A stretch of 43,526 bases of DNA. It comes from Verrucomicrobiia bacterium (lineage in GTDB: Bacteria > Verrucomicrobiota > Verrucomicrobiia > Limisphaerales > DSYF01). This document shows, piece by piece, positions 1-7,874 of this stretch. The stretch spans positions 1 to 43,526 of the forward strand of contig DASTWL010000031.1 of NCBI GenBank assembly GCA_035765895.1, given 5' to 3'. Numbering within the stretch: the first letter of the stretch is position 1; every line of letters starts with the position of its first letter. The notes under the pieces were generated by a model. That model was not told where the DNA came from. It ran no database searches and worked only from the letters and a program-made list of their open reading frames with translations. The translations under genes and the position numbers were made by a program.

Positions 1-481
1 ACACCGGCGATGCCGGATGCGTCACCGGCAGCATCTCGTGCGTGCCGTGGCAGTCCTTGCACGACGCCGCGGCGGACGCGCCGAGCTTGTGGCTCACGCC
101 GTGAATGCTGGCCGCGTATTGATTCGCCTCCGGGCCGTGGCAGCGCGCACAGTCAACCGACGCCACGGGTTTGTTGTCATCGGGATGCTGCGTGGTGATG
201 TCCTGGTGGCAACTGACGCAGTTGTTCGTGCGGTGGACCGAGGCCTTGAACAACGTCTCGTCCACGAACACGGAAACCTCCTTGCCATCCGGGCCGGTCT
301 TCGTGAGTGTCTTGTCGCTGTGACACTCCAGACAGTCACTGTTTTTAATGATGTCTGGCGCCGCGGCCGCCGCGTGGGCAAAAAAGAGGGCGCCGGCCAC
401 GAATGGCAGCGCCCCTGCAAAAAACGTCGTTCGCAGTTGTTGAATTCGCGTTACGTCACAAGCCGCCGGTGTGGCATTCAT
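1..481 (-). CDS. Multihaem c-type cytochrome, N-terminal part (runs off the window)
   Basis: This is an exported multihaem cytochrome; the 160 visible residues contain four CXXCH sites (CLECH, CVSCH, CARCH, CKDCH). The ATG at 481 begins MNATPAACDV and overlaps the end of the preceding seven-haem cytochrome gene by 26 bases in another frame. A hydrophobic stretch ending in FFAHAAAAAP is a likely signal peptide. No stop codon is reached before base 1, so the protein is longer. The spacing of haem sites with VFVDETLF and SVHRTNNCVSCH resembles periplasmic multihaem proteins that sometimes continue into a cytochrome b-like membrane domain, but that part would lie outside the window and is inference. 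The gene overlap and shared strand make it part of the same operon as the NrfD/ferredoxin module, so it is probably an electron carrier for that complex. Confidence 0.8.
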   Translation of the reverse strand, partial: MNATPAACDVTRIQQLRTTFFAGALPFVAGALFFAHAAAAAPDIIKNSDCLECHSDKTLTKTGPDGKEVSVFVDETLFKASVHRTNNCVSCHQDITTQHPDDNKPVASVDCARCHGPEANQYAASIHGVSHKLGASAAASCKDCHGTHEMLPVTHPASPV

Positions 482-1937
482 TGCACGTGGGATTCTCATC
501 CAGTTCGTCGCCCGGATGAGCAAACTTCAGCCCCTCGGGGTTCAGTTTTTCCAAATCTTTGCCCTGGCCCTGCGCCAGAATGGTGTGGCACGTGTTGCAA
601 TCGCTGGCCGTGACAGCCCGCTGGCCGTCGTCGGTCTTGTGCAGGCCGTCATGGCAGCGGAAGCAGCCGGGCCAGTCCTTGTGGCCGATGTTGTTGGGAT
701 ACGACCGCCAGTCGGCGTTCATCTCCGGGAAGAAATTCTCCTGATAGATGGTTTGCACGGCATCAATCGCACTGCGGACGCGCGGGTCGTTGGGATACTG
801 GCTGGCCAGATGCGTGGCGATGCCCTCCAGCGCCTCGGTTTCGTTCGTGTATTTTTGCGTCAGCACGTAAACCGCGTTCGTCTTGATCCAGCGCAGGCCC
901 GGGTCAATTTTGCCGAGTGACATGGCGAGGTTTACGGACGCGTTCGGCGTCTGGAACGTGTGCGCCGGGCGGTTGTGACAATCCATGCAATCCATACGGC
1001 GGATTTCCGCTTCCGGCGGCTGGTTGGTGAAGTTGCGTGTGTGATAAACAGTGACCACACCCTGCCGGTCCGTGACGCGCACCCACGGGATCTTCTGCCG
1101 GCTGGCGTCGGGCGCGTAATACTCCACCTTGTTGGCGATGTTCATGTGCCAGTGGATGCCGCCCACGGGACCGTGCGTCGGATCGGACCCGCCCACCTTC
1201 AGGAGCAGCCGCACGGAGAACGGCGTGTTGGTCGCATCGCCCAGAAAGTAGTTGTAAGTGCGGTCGAGGTTGCCGGTGAATTTCTTCGGCCAGTGACATT
1301 GCTCGCACGTCTCCTGGGCCGGGCGGAGGTTTTTGATCGGCGTCGGCACCGGGCGCGGATACTTGTTGAAGGCGACCGCGTAAAGCTGGTAGCTGCCGGA
1401 GAGCTTGGACTTCACGAACCACGTGGCGCCGGAGCCGATGTGGCATTCCACGCAGGCCACGCGCGCATGGGGACCGTGCTGATACGAGACCAGCTCCGGC
1501 TTCATCACCGTGTGGCAGGCCTCGCCGCAAAAGGTGACCGACTCGGTAAAGTGATACGTGTGGTAGCTGCCCACCGCGGATATCAGCAGGAACAGCACGG
1601 CGCCGGTCAGGAAGAAGGCCATCATGCGCCGGTCACGCGGCCGGGACAAATCCACCACGATCCGGGGAAGCAATCCGCCGGCGGACGCGCCCCGACGACG
1701 ACGTTCGCGCCAGACGCCCACGAACGTCAGGATGAGCCCCGTGACAAAGAAAAAGGGCGCGACAAAATAGGTCAGGATGCCGATATACGGGTTGGCCCCG
1801 TGCGAAAGGGCATCCATGGTGAACAGCAGCAACGTGGAAAACAGGCTGCCGATCACGACCACGAGGCCGGTCAAACTGAGCCAGTTGCGCAACAGCGATG
1901 GCCGCTGGGCTTTGGGGGTGGAGACATCTTGGTTCAT
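456..1937 (-). CDS. Seven-haem NapC/NirT-type membrane cytochrome c
   Basis: The 493-residue protein has three hydrophobic segments near residues 18-42, 51-75 and 105-124, followed by a long periplasmic haem domain. The segment FCGEACHTVMKPE ... VACVECH closely resembles the first haem pair of NapC/NirT/NrfH quinol dehydrogenases, including the Met after the first site. Haem sites are at residues 137-142 (CGEACH, a CX3CH spacing), 162 (CVECH), 211 (CEQCH), 317 (CMDCH), 425 (CFRCH), 447 (CNTCH) and 485 (CNECH). Classical NapC proteins have four haems and one membrane helix, so this is an enlarged relative. It likely passes electrons between menaquinol and periplasmic carriers. It sits between a monohaem cytochrome and another multihaem gene, with which it overlaps by 26 bases. 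Confidence 0.85.
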   Translation of the reverse strand: MNQDVSTPKAQRPSLLRNWLSLTGLVVVIGSLFSTLLLFTMDALSHGANPYIGILTYFVAPFFFVTGLILTFVGVWRERRRRGASAGGLLPRIVVDLSRPRDRRMMAFFLTGAVLFLLISAVGSYHTYHFTESVTFCGEACHTVMKPELVSYQHGPHARVACVECHIGSGATWFVKSKLSGSYQLYAVAFNKYPRPVPTPIKNLRPAQETCEQCHWPKKFTGNLDRTYNYFLGDATNTPFSVRLLLKVGGSDPTHGPVGGIHWHMNIANKVEYYAPDASRQKIPWVRVTDRQGVVTVYHTRNFTNQPPEAEIRRMDCMDCHNRPAHTFQTPNASVNLAMSLGKIDPGLRWIKTNAVYVLTQKYTNETEALEGIATHLASQYPNDPRVRSAIDAVQTIYQENFFPEMNADWRSYPNNIGHKDWPGCFRCHDGLHKTDDGQRAVTASDCNTCHTILAQGQGKDLEKLNPEGLKFAHPGDELDENPTCNECHTGGL

Positions 1938-2002
1938 ACGTCCTGGTCCTGCGTTACAACTCCCGCCGATCCGGTCTGCGACCGTGCATTGTTCCTAAAC
2001 AA

Positions 2003-2033
2003 CCGCCGCGCCTCGGCACAGACAGCGCGGCGG
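2003..2033 (-). terminator. GC-rich hairpin between cytochrome genes; possible attenuator
   Basis: A perfect 9-bp stem (2003-2011 with 2025-2033) closes a 13-base loop 18 bases after the stop of the monohaem cytochrome gene. In the minus-strand transcript the stem is followed only by a short TTGTTT tract, so it is at best a weak terminator, attenuator or mRNA-stabilising structure that would change the ratio of upstream and downstream products. Confidence 0.35.
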
Positions 2034-2050
2034 CAAAATGTTGGCCTGAC

Positions 2051-2380
2051 TTACTTCTTGAACGAGCGCATGTGCTCCACAAGCCCCTTGATATCTGCGT
2101 CGCTCAAATCCTCGGCCGGCTTCATCAAAATCTTGCCGTCCTTGTCCTTCAACCCTTCCTTGATCGCTTTGGTGGCGGCGGCATCGGTCAGGGCTTCCTG
2201 CACCTTGGCGTCGGTGTAATCCTTCGCCCCCATCTTCTGGCCCATCTTGGTCTGCCCCTTGCCATCGGCGCCGTGACATTTCTGGCAGCCCTTTTCATAG
2301 AGTGCCTTGGCGTCTTCAGCAGTTGCGCAAACAGCCGTAACCACCAACAACGCCAGACCCAGCAGCAGTTTTCGTTTCAT
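2051..2380 (-). CDS. Periplasmic monohaem cytochrome c (class I)
   Basis: The 109-residue protein has a signal peptide (MKRKLLLGLALLVVTAVCATAE) and one haem site, CQKCH, followed by GADGKGQTKMG. A distal Met in ILMKPAEDLSD is the likely sixth haem ligand, and the C-terminal helix DADIKGLVEHMRSF is typical of small class I cytochromes. It is probably a soluble electron shuttle for the NrfD/ferredoxin and multihaem proteins encoded around it. It is a clear paralogue of the monohaem cytochrome at 5221-5541, sharing the KCHG-DGKGQTKMG and EGLKDK segments. It lies 117 bases downstream of the NrfD gene; no strong terminator is visible in that gap. Confidence 0.88.
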   Translation of the reverse strand: MKRKLLLGLALLVVTAVCATAEDAKALYEKGCQKCHGADGKGQTKMGQKMGAKDYTDAKVQEALTDAAATKAIKEGLKDKDGKILMKPAEDLSDADIKGLVEHMRSFKK

Positions 2381-2497
2381 GGCTTTCGTCTTTTGTTTGT
2401 TGTTGTTACTGGCGCGACGGAACAGATCGCATCAGTGAAACCAGTCTCGGCGCAAACCAGCCGGCGGGCATTGCCTATCTTGGCAAAGGCTTACCCT

Positions 2498-3736
2498 CTA
2501 TTGCCGGACGATGGCAGAGACCGGTGGGCGGCCGGTCTCCTGCCCGCGCTCCGCCAGAAACAATTTCACCATCATGATCAGAATGAGAAAGGGCAGCAGC
2601 AGCAGGAAGCCGCCCATGAACCAGCCTTCCATGCCCGCAAAATCCATCTTGTAACTCATGAAGCCCCGCAGGCTCTTGGAAAACAACTGGCCGCCAATGA
2701 CCACGTTCCAGCGCATGGCCAGCACGCCGGCGAGAATGAGCACCGCCGCCACAAAATAGAGACGGCGACGGACCGGCTCGGCCACGAACCGGCGCAGGAT
2801 TTGCAGGCATCCCAGGACCAGCAGCGGCACCAGCGTGCCCAGCAGCGCCTGGCCGATGTTAAGCGTGTAAAACAATTTGTGCGTGGCCACGTGACGGATG
2901 ACCTGGAAGCTTTCGTCGGCGGAATAAATGCGATGGATCCAATCCAGGCCCTCAATCGCCGCGTCAATCACGAGCGCGTAGAACAGGAACATGCCCATCG
3001 CATCCAGGCAGCGCATGTCGACCGGTTTGCGGCGCACCCAGTTCAAAACGACATAATTGAAGACGCACAGCGCAATGCCCGAAACCATGGCCGACAGGAT
3101 GAAAATAACCGGCATGAGCACGTTGCCCCACCACGGATTGGCCTTGATCGACCCGAAGATGAAGCCCACGTAGCCGTGCAACAAGAAGGCGGAGGGGATG
3201 CCCAGGATGGAGATGATCCAGCCGATTTTGTGATCCAGCTTCACCGCCTTTTCCGACTCGTCGGAAACGCCGAGCAAAAGCAACCGATACAACAATCCGC
3301 GCAAACCGGTCTCGGTTCGGGCCCAGACCACAAAGTCCTGCCGGTAATCAAACCACAGCTCCAGCAGCAGCACCGCCATCAAATACCACGCATACACAAA
3401 CCCGAAGATGGCCATCGGCGACGTCAGATGCGGCGTCATCATGATCTGATAGCACCGCTCGGGATGTCCCAGATGGAACAGCAGCGGCAGTGTGGCGCAG
3501 AGCAGAAAGGACAGCGCGGTCAGCAAGGAAAGCCGATACACCGGCTCCAGCGCCTGCACACGGAAGACCCGCACCAGCGAGGCCATGATGAACGCACCCG
3601 CCACCAGGCCGGTGACATAGGGATAGACCACGATCAAAAAACTCCACAACGGCTCGCGCGTGGCTTCGTTGGGATAAACATATCCTTGGAAATGCGGAAT
3701 CGCTTCCACGACTGCATTGGTCAAATCGGCCGCCAT
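2498..3736 (-). CDS. NrfD/PsrC-type quinone-interacting membrane subunit
   Basis: The 412-residue, strongly hydrophobic protein has about eight to ten membrane segments. These include LWSFLIVVYPYVTGLVAGAF near the N terminus, where NrfD proteins carry a similar YP-VTGL-AGA pattern, and GGFLLLLPFLILIMMVKLFL near the C terminus. NrfD-family subunits (NrfD, PsrC, DsrP, QrcD, ActC, CbcU) exchange electrons between menaquinone and a partner iron-sulfur subunit without carrying haem. The partner is present: the ferredoxin-like gene ends one base before this ATG. The charged loop FLLHGYVGFIFG and the acidic residues in helices resemble the quinone site of the family, but no site is assigned. Whether the complex oxidises or reduces quinone cannot be read from sequence. 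Confidence 0.9.
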   Translation of the reverse strand: MAADLTNAVVEAIPHFQGYVYPNEATREPLWSFLIVVYPYVTGLVAGAFIMASLVRVFRVQALEPVYRLSLLTALSFLLCATLPLLFHLGHPERCYQIMMTPHLTSPMAIFGFVYAWYLMAVLLLELWFDYRQDFVVWARTETGLRGLLYRLLLLGVSDESEKAVKLDHKIGWIISILGIPSAFLLHGYVGFIFGSIKANPWWGNVLMPVIFILSAMVSGIALCVFNYVVLNWVRRKPVDMRCLDAMGMFLFYALVIDAAIEGLDWIHRIYSADESFQVIRHVATHKLFYTLNIGQALLGTLVPLLVLGCLQILRRFVAEPVRRRLYFVAAVLILAGVLAMRWNVVIGGQLFSKSLRGFMSYKMDFAGMEGWFMGGFLLLLPFLILIMMVKLFLAERGQETGRPPVSAIVRQ

Positions 3737-3737
3737 G

Positions 3738-4547
3738 TTAACGCACCTCCTTGTCTATGCCGGCATACTGCACCCGCGGTTCCGTGCCGAGATACGGTTT
3801 GAGGCTTTGCACGCGGTGCTCGGCAAAGAATTTCTGCAACGGATCGTCCGGCACCGGGTTTTTCAAGTCCCCGAAGATGCGGGCCTGCGACGGACACACC
3901 TCCACGCACGCCGGCTTCAATCCGCGGGTGATCCGATGATAACACAACGTGCACTTGTTGGCCGTGTGCGTGACCGGGTCCATGAAGCGACAGCCGTAGG
4001 GACATGCCTGGATGCAGAAGCCGCAACCGATGCAGTAATTTGGATCCACGAGCACGACGCCGTCCGGCGACTCAAACGTGGCGCCCACCGGGCACACCTG
4101 CGAACAGGGAGAATGCACGCAGAGATTGCACAGCTTGGGCACAAAGAACGACTGGAGGATGTCCTCCTTGGGCACCGGCAAGTCAGGGAATCCATGCATC
4201 CCCCCTTCCGGCGAATCCACCAGCACCTCGCCCCGTGTTTCCGCCGAGCCGGGCTCCGGTTTTTTGACAATGTAACGCTCGATCCATGTGCGGTAGTAGG
4301 GCCCGATCGGCACGTTGTTCTCCTTCTTGCACGCCTCCACACAGGAGCCGCAACCAATGCAACGGTTCGCATCAATCGCCATTTGCCACTTGTGCTTTGA
4401 GGGATCATACCCCTTGGGTGCGCCGGCGGAGGCAAACACTTTCTGCACGGTGGTCTTGGCCGCTTTGGCGGCGGGCGCAGCCGCCACGGCAGCGGCGGCC
4501 AGCCCCAGTTTGGCAAGCAGACTGCGACGGGTGATTGGCTCTTTCAT
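3738..4547 (-). CDS. Tat-exported four-cluster 4Fe-4S ferredoxin subunit
   Basis: The 269-residue protein starts with a twin-arginine signal (TRRSLLAKLGL then an Ala-rich stretch), so it is folded before export and acts on the periplasmic side. Cysteine groups CIGCGSCVEAC (63-73), CNLCVHSPCSQVC (140-152), CIGCGFCIQAC (172-182) and CTLCYH...CVEVC (199-218) provide ligands for four 4Fe-4S clusters, the DmsB/NrfC/PsrB/DsrO pattern. The start at 4547 is chosen because its ATG overlaps the TGA of the upstream tetrahaem gene (ATGA) and it is followed at once by the Tat motif; a longer in-frame extension exists but lacks any signal. It should wire the NrfD subunit to the multihaem cytochromes. No molybdopterin catalytic subunit is visible nearby. 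Confidence 0.93.
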   Translation of the reverse strand: MKEPITRRSLLAKLGLAAAAVAAAPAAKAAKTTVQKVFASAGAPKGYDPSKHKWQMAIDANRCIGCGSCVEACKKENNVPIGPYYRTWIERYIVKKPEPGSAETRGEVLVDSPEGGMHGFPDLPVPKEDILQSFFVPKLCNLCVHSPCSQVCPVGATFESPDGVVLVDPNYCIGCGFCIQACPYGCRFMDPVTHTANKCTLCYHRITRGLKPACVEVCPSQARIFGDLKNPVPDDPLQKFFAEHRVQSLKPYLGTEPRVQYAGIDKEVR

Positions 4548-5005
4548 GGAACCTCCGAGGGGGCGTGGGGCACGTGACACTCGACGCACTTTTGCCCCGA
4601 ATAATGATCCCGAACGTTGATTTGTTTCAGCCACTTGGGGCGGGTGGGGTTCTCCTCGTGGCAACGCAGACACGACGTCGTGTTTTTCTTGTCCGGCTTG
4701 AATTTGTCCACGTCTGGCGCATCGACATGCTGCTGGCCAGGTCCGTGACAGACTTCGCAGGAAAGCGACTTGTGTTCGAACTTGGCGAGTTGCTTCGCCT
4801 TGTCCTCGTGACATTCGGAGCAGGCTTCCTTGCCGGCGTAATGGCGCGGCAGGCTGGCCCGCTCCTCGAGCGCATCCCCGCGATACCAGCCGAATTCACC
4901 GAAGGAGGGCGGCGTGAGAAAATAGCGCGCCGCCAGGTAGCTGCCCACGATTCCCATGGTCAGAAGAACCAGACGAACAATTTGTGGAGGAAGTTTGAAT
5001 CGCAT
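4544..5005 (-). CDS. Membrane-anchored tetrahaem cytochrome c
   Basis: The 153-residue protein has one N-terminal membrane anchor (about residues 8-30, VRLVLLTMGIVGSYLAARYF) and four haem sites: CSECH 62-66, CEVCH 83-87, CLRCH 112-116, CVECH 140-144. The ATG at 5005 is preferred over an in-frame one nine codons upstream because it places the hydrophobic anchor at the N terminus after MRFKLPPQ. Its stop overlaps the ferredoxin start by four bases, indicating translational coupling. It is the first gene of the operon and probably forms the cytochrome arm of the ferredoxin/NrfD complex, comparable in layout to Cbc- or Dsr-type cytochrome/ferredoxin/NrfD complexes. The exact family is not certain. 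Confidence 0.87.
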   Translation of the reverse strand: MRFKLPPQIVRLVLLTMGIVGSYLAARYFLTPPSFGEFGWYRGDALEERASLPRHYAGKEACSECHEDKAKQLAKFEHKSLSCEVCHGPGQQHVDAPDVDKFKPDKKNTTSCLRCHEENPTRPKWLKQINVRDHYSGQKCVECHVPHAPSEVP

Positions 5006-5161
5006 GGCCGCCTCTACATTCAGCCGGGTCATGTCCGCCTCATGCGGAACCGTTTGTCAGCTGTGGCACGACCGTAGAGGCGTTTGCCAGCTGCGACTCT
5101 CCGTTGCTTGGCGTTCTCTTCGCATATTTTGGCGGTGGCGTTCAAACGATGCGAAGCGGGC

Positions 5162-5198
5162 GCCAAAAAGAAAAAGCCACGGACCGAAGTCCGTGGCT
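5162..5198 (-). terminator. Rho-independent terminator after the monohaem cytochrome gene
   Basis: A perfect 10-bp stem (5175-5184 with 5189-5198, loop CGAA) is followed in the minus-strand transcript by TTTTTCTTTTTGG. It begins 23 bases after the stop codon at 5221. This separates the single cytochrome gene from the operon that starts at 5005. Confidence 0.92.
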
Positions 5199-5220
5199 CA
5201 AACGCAGAAAGGAAACCGGT

Positions 5221-5541
5221 TTACTTTTTCAAGCCCGCGAGATGCTCAACGGCGGCCTTGATCTCCTCATCGGAAAGACTCTCCCCAAACGCCTTCATCT
5301 GCGTCTTGCCCTCTTTGTCCTTCAGGCCCTCTTTGACCGCCTTCACGCCTTCCTCCACCTTGATGGCTTCCTTGGTGTAGTCCTTGCACCCAAGTTTCTC
5401 GCCCATCTTGGTCTGGCCCTTGCCGTCTTCACCGTGGCACTTGGCGCAGTTCTTGGCATAAACTTCACCGCCGTCAGCCGCCTTGGCACTCAAAATCGCC
5501 GCACAGGCGAACGCACTCGCGAGCAGGATGATCTTTTTCAT
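5221..5541 (-). CDS. Periplasmic monohaem cytochrome c, paralogue of 2051-2380
   Basis: The 106-residue protein has a signal peptide (MKKIILLASAFACAAILSAKA), a single CAKCH haem site followed by GEDGKGQTKMGEKLG, and a second Met in TQMKAFGESLSD that could be the axial ligand. The ATG at 5541 is chosen because it starts the signal peptide; the longer reading frame upstream shows no coding character. It forms its own unit: an AT-rich promoter-like stretch lies upstream and a strong terminator lies downstream. The likely role is a diffusible electron carrier working with the adjacent respiratory operon, possibly as an alternative partner to the second cytochrome. Confidence 0.88.
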   Translation of the reverse strand: MKKIILLASAFACAAILSAKAADGGEVYAKNCAKCHGEDGKGQTKMGEKLGCKDYTKEAIKVEEGVKAVKEGLKDKEGKTQMKAFGESLSDEEIKAAVEHLAGLKK

Positions 5542-5592
5542 AATGTTTTGTGTGTTGTGTCGGACGCCACGCTTGGGGCGCTTTGAACATAT

Positions 5593-5620
5593 AAAATATC
5601 CCTCGCCCAGCCGGAAGCAA
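5593..5620 (-). promoter_or_regulatory. Possible sigma-70-like promoter of the 5541 cytochrome gene
   Basis: On the minus strand TTGCTT (5620-5615) is followed after 16 bases by TATTTT (5598-5593), inside an ATATAAAATAT stretch that stands out from the GC-rich surroundings. The distance to the ATG is about 50 bases. The -10 match is imperfect, so this is a suggestion only. Confidence 0.35.
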
Positions 5621-5731
5621 CTACCCCTCCTTTGTTCAAGATTCGCCCTATTTTGCACGCCGACGCCAAATTGTGCATACCGCGGATGGTGACCATTTAA
5701 GCCAAATGTGCCGCCCTCGCACGCAATGGGC

Positions 5732-6748
5732 TCACTCACGCACAGCGTTAAGACCGCTGCGGACAATCCGGTCAATCAACTGCGGATATTCGATTCCGGC
5801 TTTGCGCGCTGATTGCGCAAAGTCCTCGTCCGCGGCCAGGATGGGATTGGGGTTGGCCTCGATGAAGTAGATTTCGTTGCGCGGCGTCACCCGCAGGTCG
5901 ATGCGGGCGTAGCCATCGATGGTCAACAGGCGATAGATGCGCTTGCAGGTCTGCTCGATGGCGCGAGCCAGCACCGGGTCGAGGCCTTCGGCAAACTGGT
6001 TTTGCAACCCCCAGCGCTGGCGATAGCTCTCATCCCACTTGGCCCGGTAAGTGGCGATTTTGGGTTCGTCCGGCGGAACCTCCTTGAACACCAGCTCGCG
6101 AATCGGCAGCGCCTGCAGCCGCTGGTTGCCGAGAATGCTGACGTAAAGCTCCCGCCCTTCGATGTATTCCTCGGCGATGACGTCGTTGTCGTATTTCTCG
6201 TGAATGAACTGCACACGCTCGCGAAACTGATCATCACTCTCGACAAACGAAGCCTGGGATATGCCGTAGGAGGCCTCCTCCTTCAACGGCTTGATCAGAA
6301 TGGGAAACTGCAGCCGCCTGGGACGCACGCCGCGGCGCCCGCGCGGGATGACCGTGAACTCGGGCACGCGGATGCGGTGGTAGCCCAGGATTTTTTTGGA
6401 GATGGCCTTGTGTTTGCAGAGCGTCAATCCGGTGGAGCCACAACCGGTGAAGGGAACGCCGTGCATTTCGAGAAAGGAAACAATGTTTTGGTCGAATGCC
6501 CGATTGTTGCGGAACTGGTCGGCGAGATTGAAGATGATGTCGGGCTGGAAGCTTTGCAGCTTCTGCCGCAGCAGTTCGAGATCATCAAAGATGACCAGGT
6601 GTTCGGTGAGATGGCCGAGCTGCCCGAAGGCCGCCAGCACGTCGGCCTCCGTCTTGCGGTCCCCGGCCAGATACGTGGCCAGATCATGATCGGGCGGGAC
6701 GGGTTCCACCGCGTCACACAGGACAAGGATTTTCAACTTGTTCTTCAC
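5732..6748 (-). CDS. ATP-grasp ligase, D-Ala-D-Ala-ligase-like
   Basis: The 338-residue protein has the ATP-grasp layout. An N-terminal Rossmann-like part (KILVLCDAVEP..., DIIFNLADQF) ends in the GVPFTGCGSTGLTLCKHKAISKKIL segment that resembles the D-Ala ligase loop. The ATP-binding lysine segment FPILIKPLKEEASYGI follows, then the adenine-binding EEYIEGRELYVSILG. Last is the metal-binding end YARIDLRVTPRNEIYFIEANPNP, with the D-R and E-x-N-x-N residues of the family. Such enzymes join a carboxylate to an amine through an acyl-phosphate. It is unlikely to be the cell-wall Ddl, because the sequence differs in the substrate loop and no mur genes are nearby. It starts with GTG six bases after the metallopeptidase gene, so the two form an operon. 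The substrate is unknown. Confidence 0.85.
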   Translation of the reverse strand: MKNKLKILVLCDAVEPVPPDHDLATYLAGDRKTEADVLAAFGQLGHLTEHLVIFDDLELLRQKLQSFQPDIIFNLADQFRNNRAFDQNIVSFLEMHGVPFTGCGSTGLTLCKHKAISKKILGYHRIRVPEFTVIPRGRRGVRPRRLQFPILIKPLKEEASYGISQASFVESDDQFRERVQFIHEKYDNDVIAEEYIEGRELYVSILGNQRLQALPIRELVFKEVPPDEPKIATYRAKWDESYRQRWGLQNQFAEGLDPVLARAIEQTCKRIYRLLTIDGYARIDLRVTPRNEIYFIEANPNPILAADEDFAQSARKAGIEYPQLIDRIVRSGLNAVRE

Positions 6749-6754
6749 GGAAAA

Positions 6755-7774
6755 TTATTTGGTGCGTTTGAACTTGCCGGTGAACAGGTGGTTCATGACG
6801 AGGGTGGTGATGTAGGCGGACACCTGCAAGTTCTGCCGCGGATCGTAGGCCTTGATGTGCAGGCCAAGCGCGTCACAGCGGTTTATCAAGCGGACCAGCA
6901 ACTGGTCCACACGATAGCGGTTTTCATTTGTCCACTGGCAAACGGCGTTGGTCAGCTGGTGACGGTGGCGGCGGAGATAATCGGAGGCCAGCACGCGGCC
7001 GTCCGCTCCGGGCGGTCCGTCGAACAACTGGCGCAGGTCGTTGTCGTAAAAATCCGGGAACGAGTGCTCGTAAGCCTTGCGCTTGCGCGCGTAGTAGGTC
7101 TTGAGCTTGACGCGCAGGCAGTCGTAATCCGGCACGCGATACTGGGGTTGATGCACCGGCGGCTTGCCGACGAGAGAGCGCATGAGTTCGTCCACGTATT
7201 CAAGCTTGTGAACCGCCTTCCAGCCGGCGTAACGCTGGCGCCAGTTCAGCCCCGGGGTTAGCCAGACCGCAAAGGTTTCCGCGAAGTCCTCGTCGGGATG
7301 ACTTTGGGCATACCAATCGTCCAGATGCACCACGAAACTCCGGCTATAGGGTCGCGGACGGTAGAAGGAAGGCGTTTCCTCCGCCGAGGTGCGCCCGAAA
7401 AATCGCTGCCATTTCCGCTTCTTGAACACCTGATAGGCATACGCATACGCGTGCGCCGCCTCGTGCCGGATGAGCTTCATGAACCATTCGGGCGTTTCTC
7501 CTTCCACTTCGAGGATGATTTTCCGCTCCAGTTCGCGCAGCCGGTCATGGGCCAGAAAAAAGGGAATGAAAATCGCCGGAACGCCCACGGGCACAAACCA
7601 TTCGTCCCCCAAATGACAGGGCGGATGGAAGCTCAGCCCCTGCTGCGTCAGTTCGTCATACAACTGCCGGACCAATGGCTCGAGCGGACCGCCGGCGAGC
7701 TTGAGCCCGAGCGTTGAGATGCGCTGTTCGAGCAACTCGTTGTCGCTCAGGCTCGCCCAGTCCGGGTTGTCCAT
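6755..7774 (-). CDS. Putative zinc metallopeptidase paired with the ATP-grasp ligase
   Basis: The 339-residue protein has an HEAAHAYAYAY zinc motif (H104, E105, H108) and a downstream HPDEDFAETFAVWL segment (about 159-172) whose acidic residue probably is the third zinc ligand. This arrangement is seen in a group annotated as putative zinc-binding metallopeptidases. No signal peptide or membrane segment is visible, so it is probably cytoplasmic. The C-terminal part is rich in Arg, Lys and aromatic residues and is not recognised. It starts at ATG 7774, is the first gene of the operon and is followed at six bases by the ATP-grasp ligase. The pairing suggests synthesis and trimming of a peptide or an amide-linked compound, which is inference. 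Confidence 0.72.
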   Translation of the reverse strand: MDNPDWASLSDNELLEQRISTLGLKLAGGPLEPLVRQLYDELTQQGLSFHPPCHLGDEWFVPVGVPAIFIPFFLAHDRLRELERKIILEVEGETPEWFMKLIRHEAAHAYAYAYQVFKKRKWQRFFGRTSAEETPSFYRPRPYSRSFVVHLDDWYAQSHPDEDFAETFAVWLTPGLNWRQRYAGWKAVHKLEYVDELMRSLVGKPPVHQPQYRVPDYDCLRVKLKTYYARKRKAYEHSFPDFYDNDLRQLFDGPPGADGRVLASDYLRRHRHQLTNAVCQWTNENRYRVDQLLVRLINRCDALGLHIKAYDPRQNLQVSAYITTLVMNHLFTGKFKRTK

Positions 7775-7874
7775 GGGCCAAGGCTAACACGCCGTCGCAC
7801 CGGCTCACAAGCGCCCCCTGCGCGCGTTTTGCCTTTTGACGCTAAGGCTCGTTTGGGATACGGTCGGAAGACTC

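Noticed and set aside
1898-3802. Long plus-strand frame of about 634 codons over the NrfD gene
   Set aside because: Residue content (His, Gln and Arg runs) is that of an antisense frame; the NrfD, cytochrome and ferredoxin genes on the minus strand explain the DNA.
5009-5082. 9-bp inverted repeat around the leader of the tetrahaem gene
   Set aside because: The loop is 56 bases and the arms are short; chance is a sufficient explanation.
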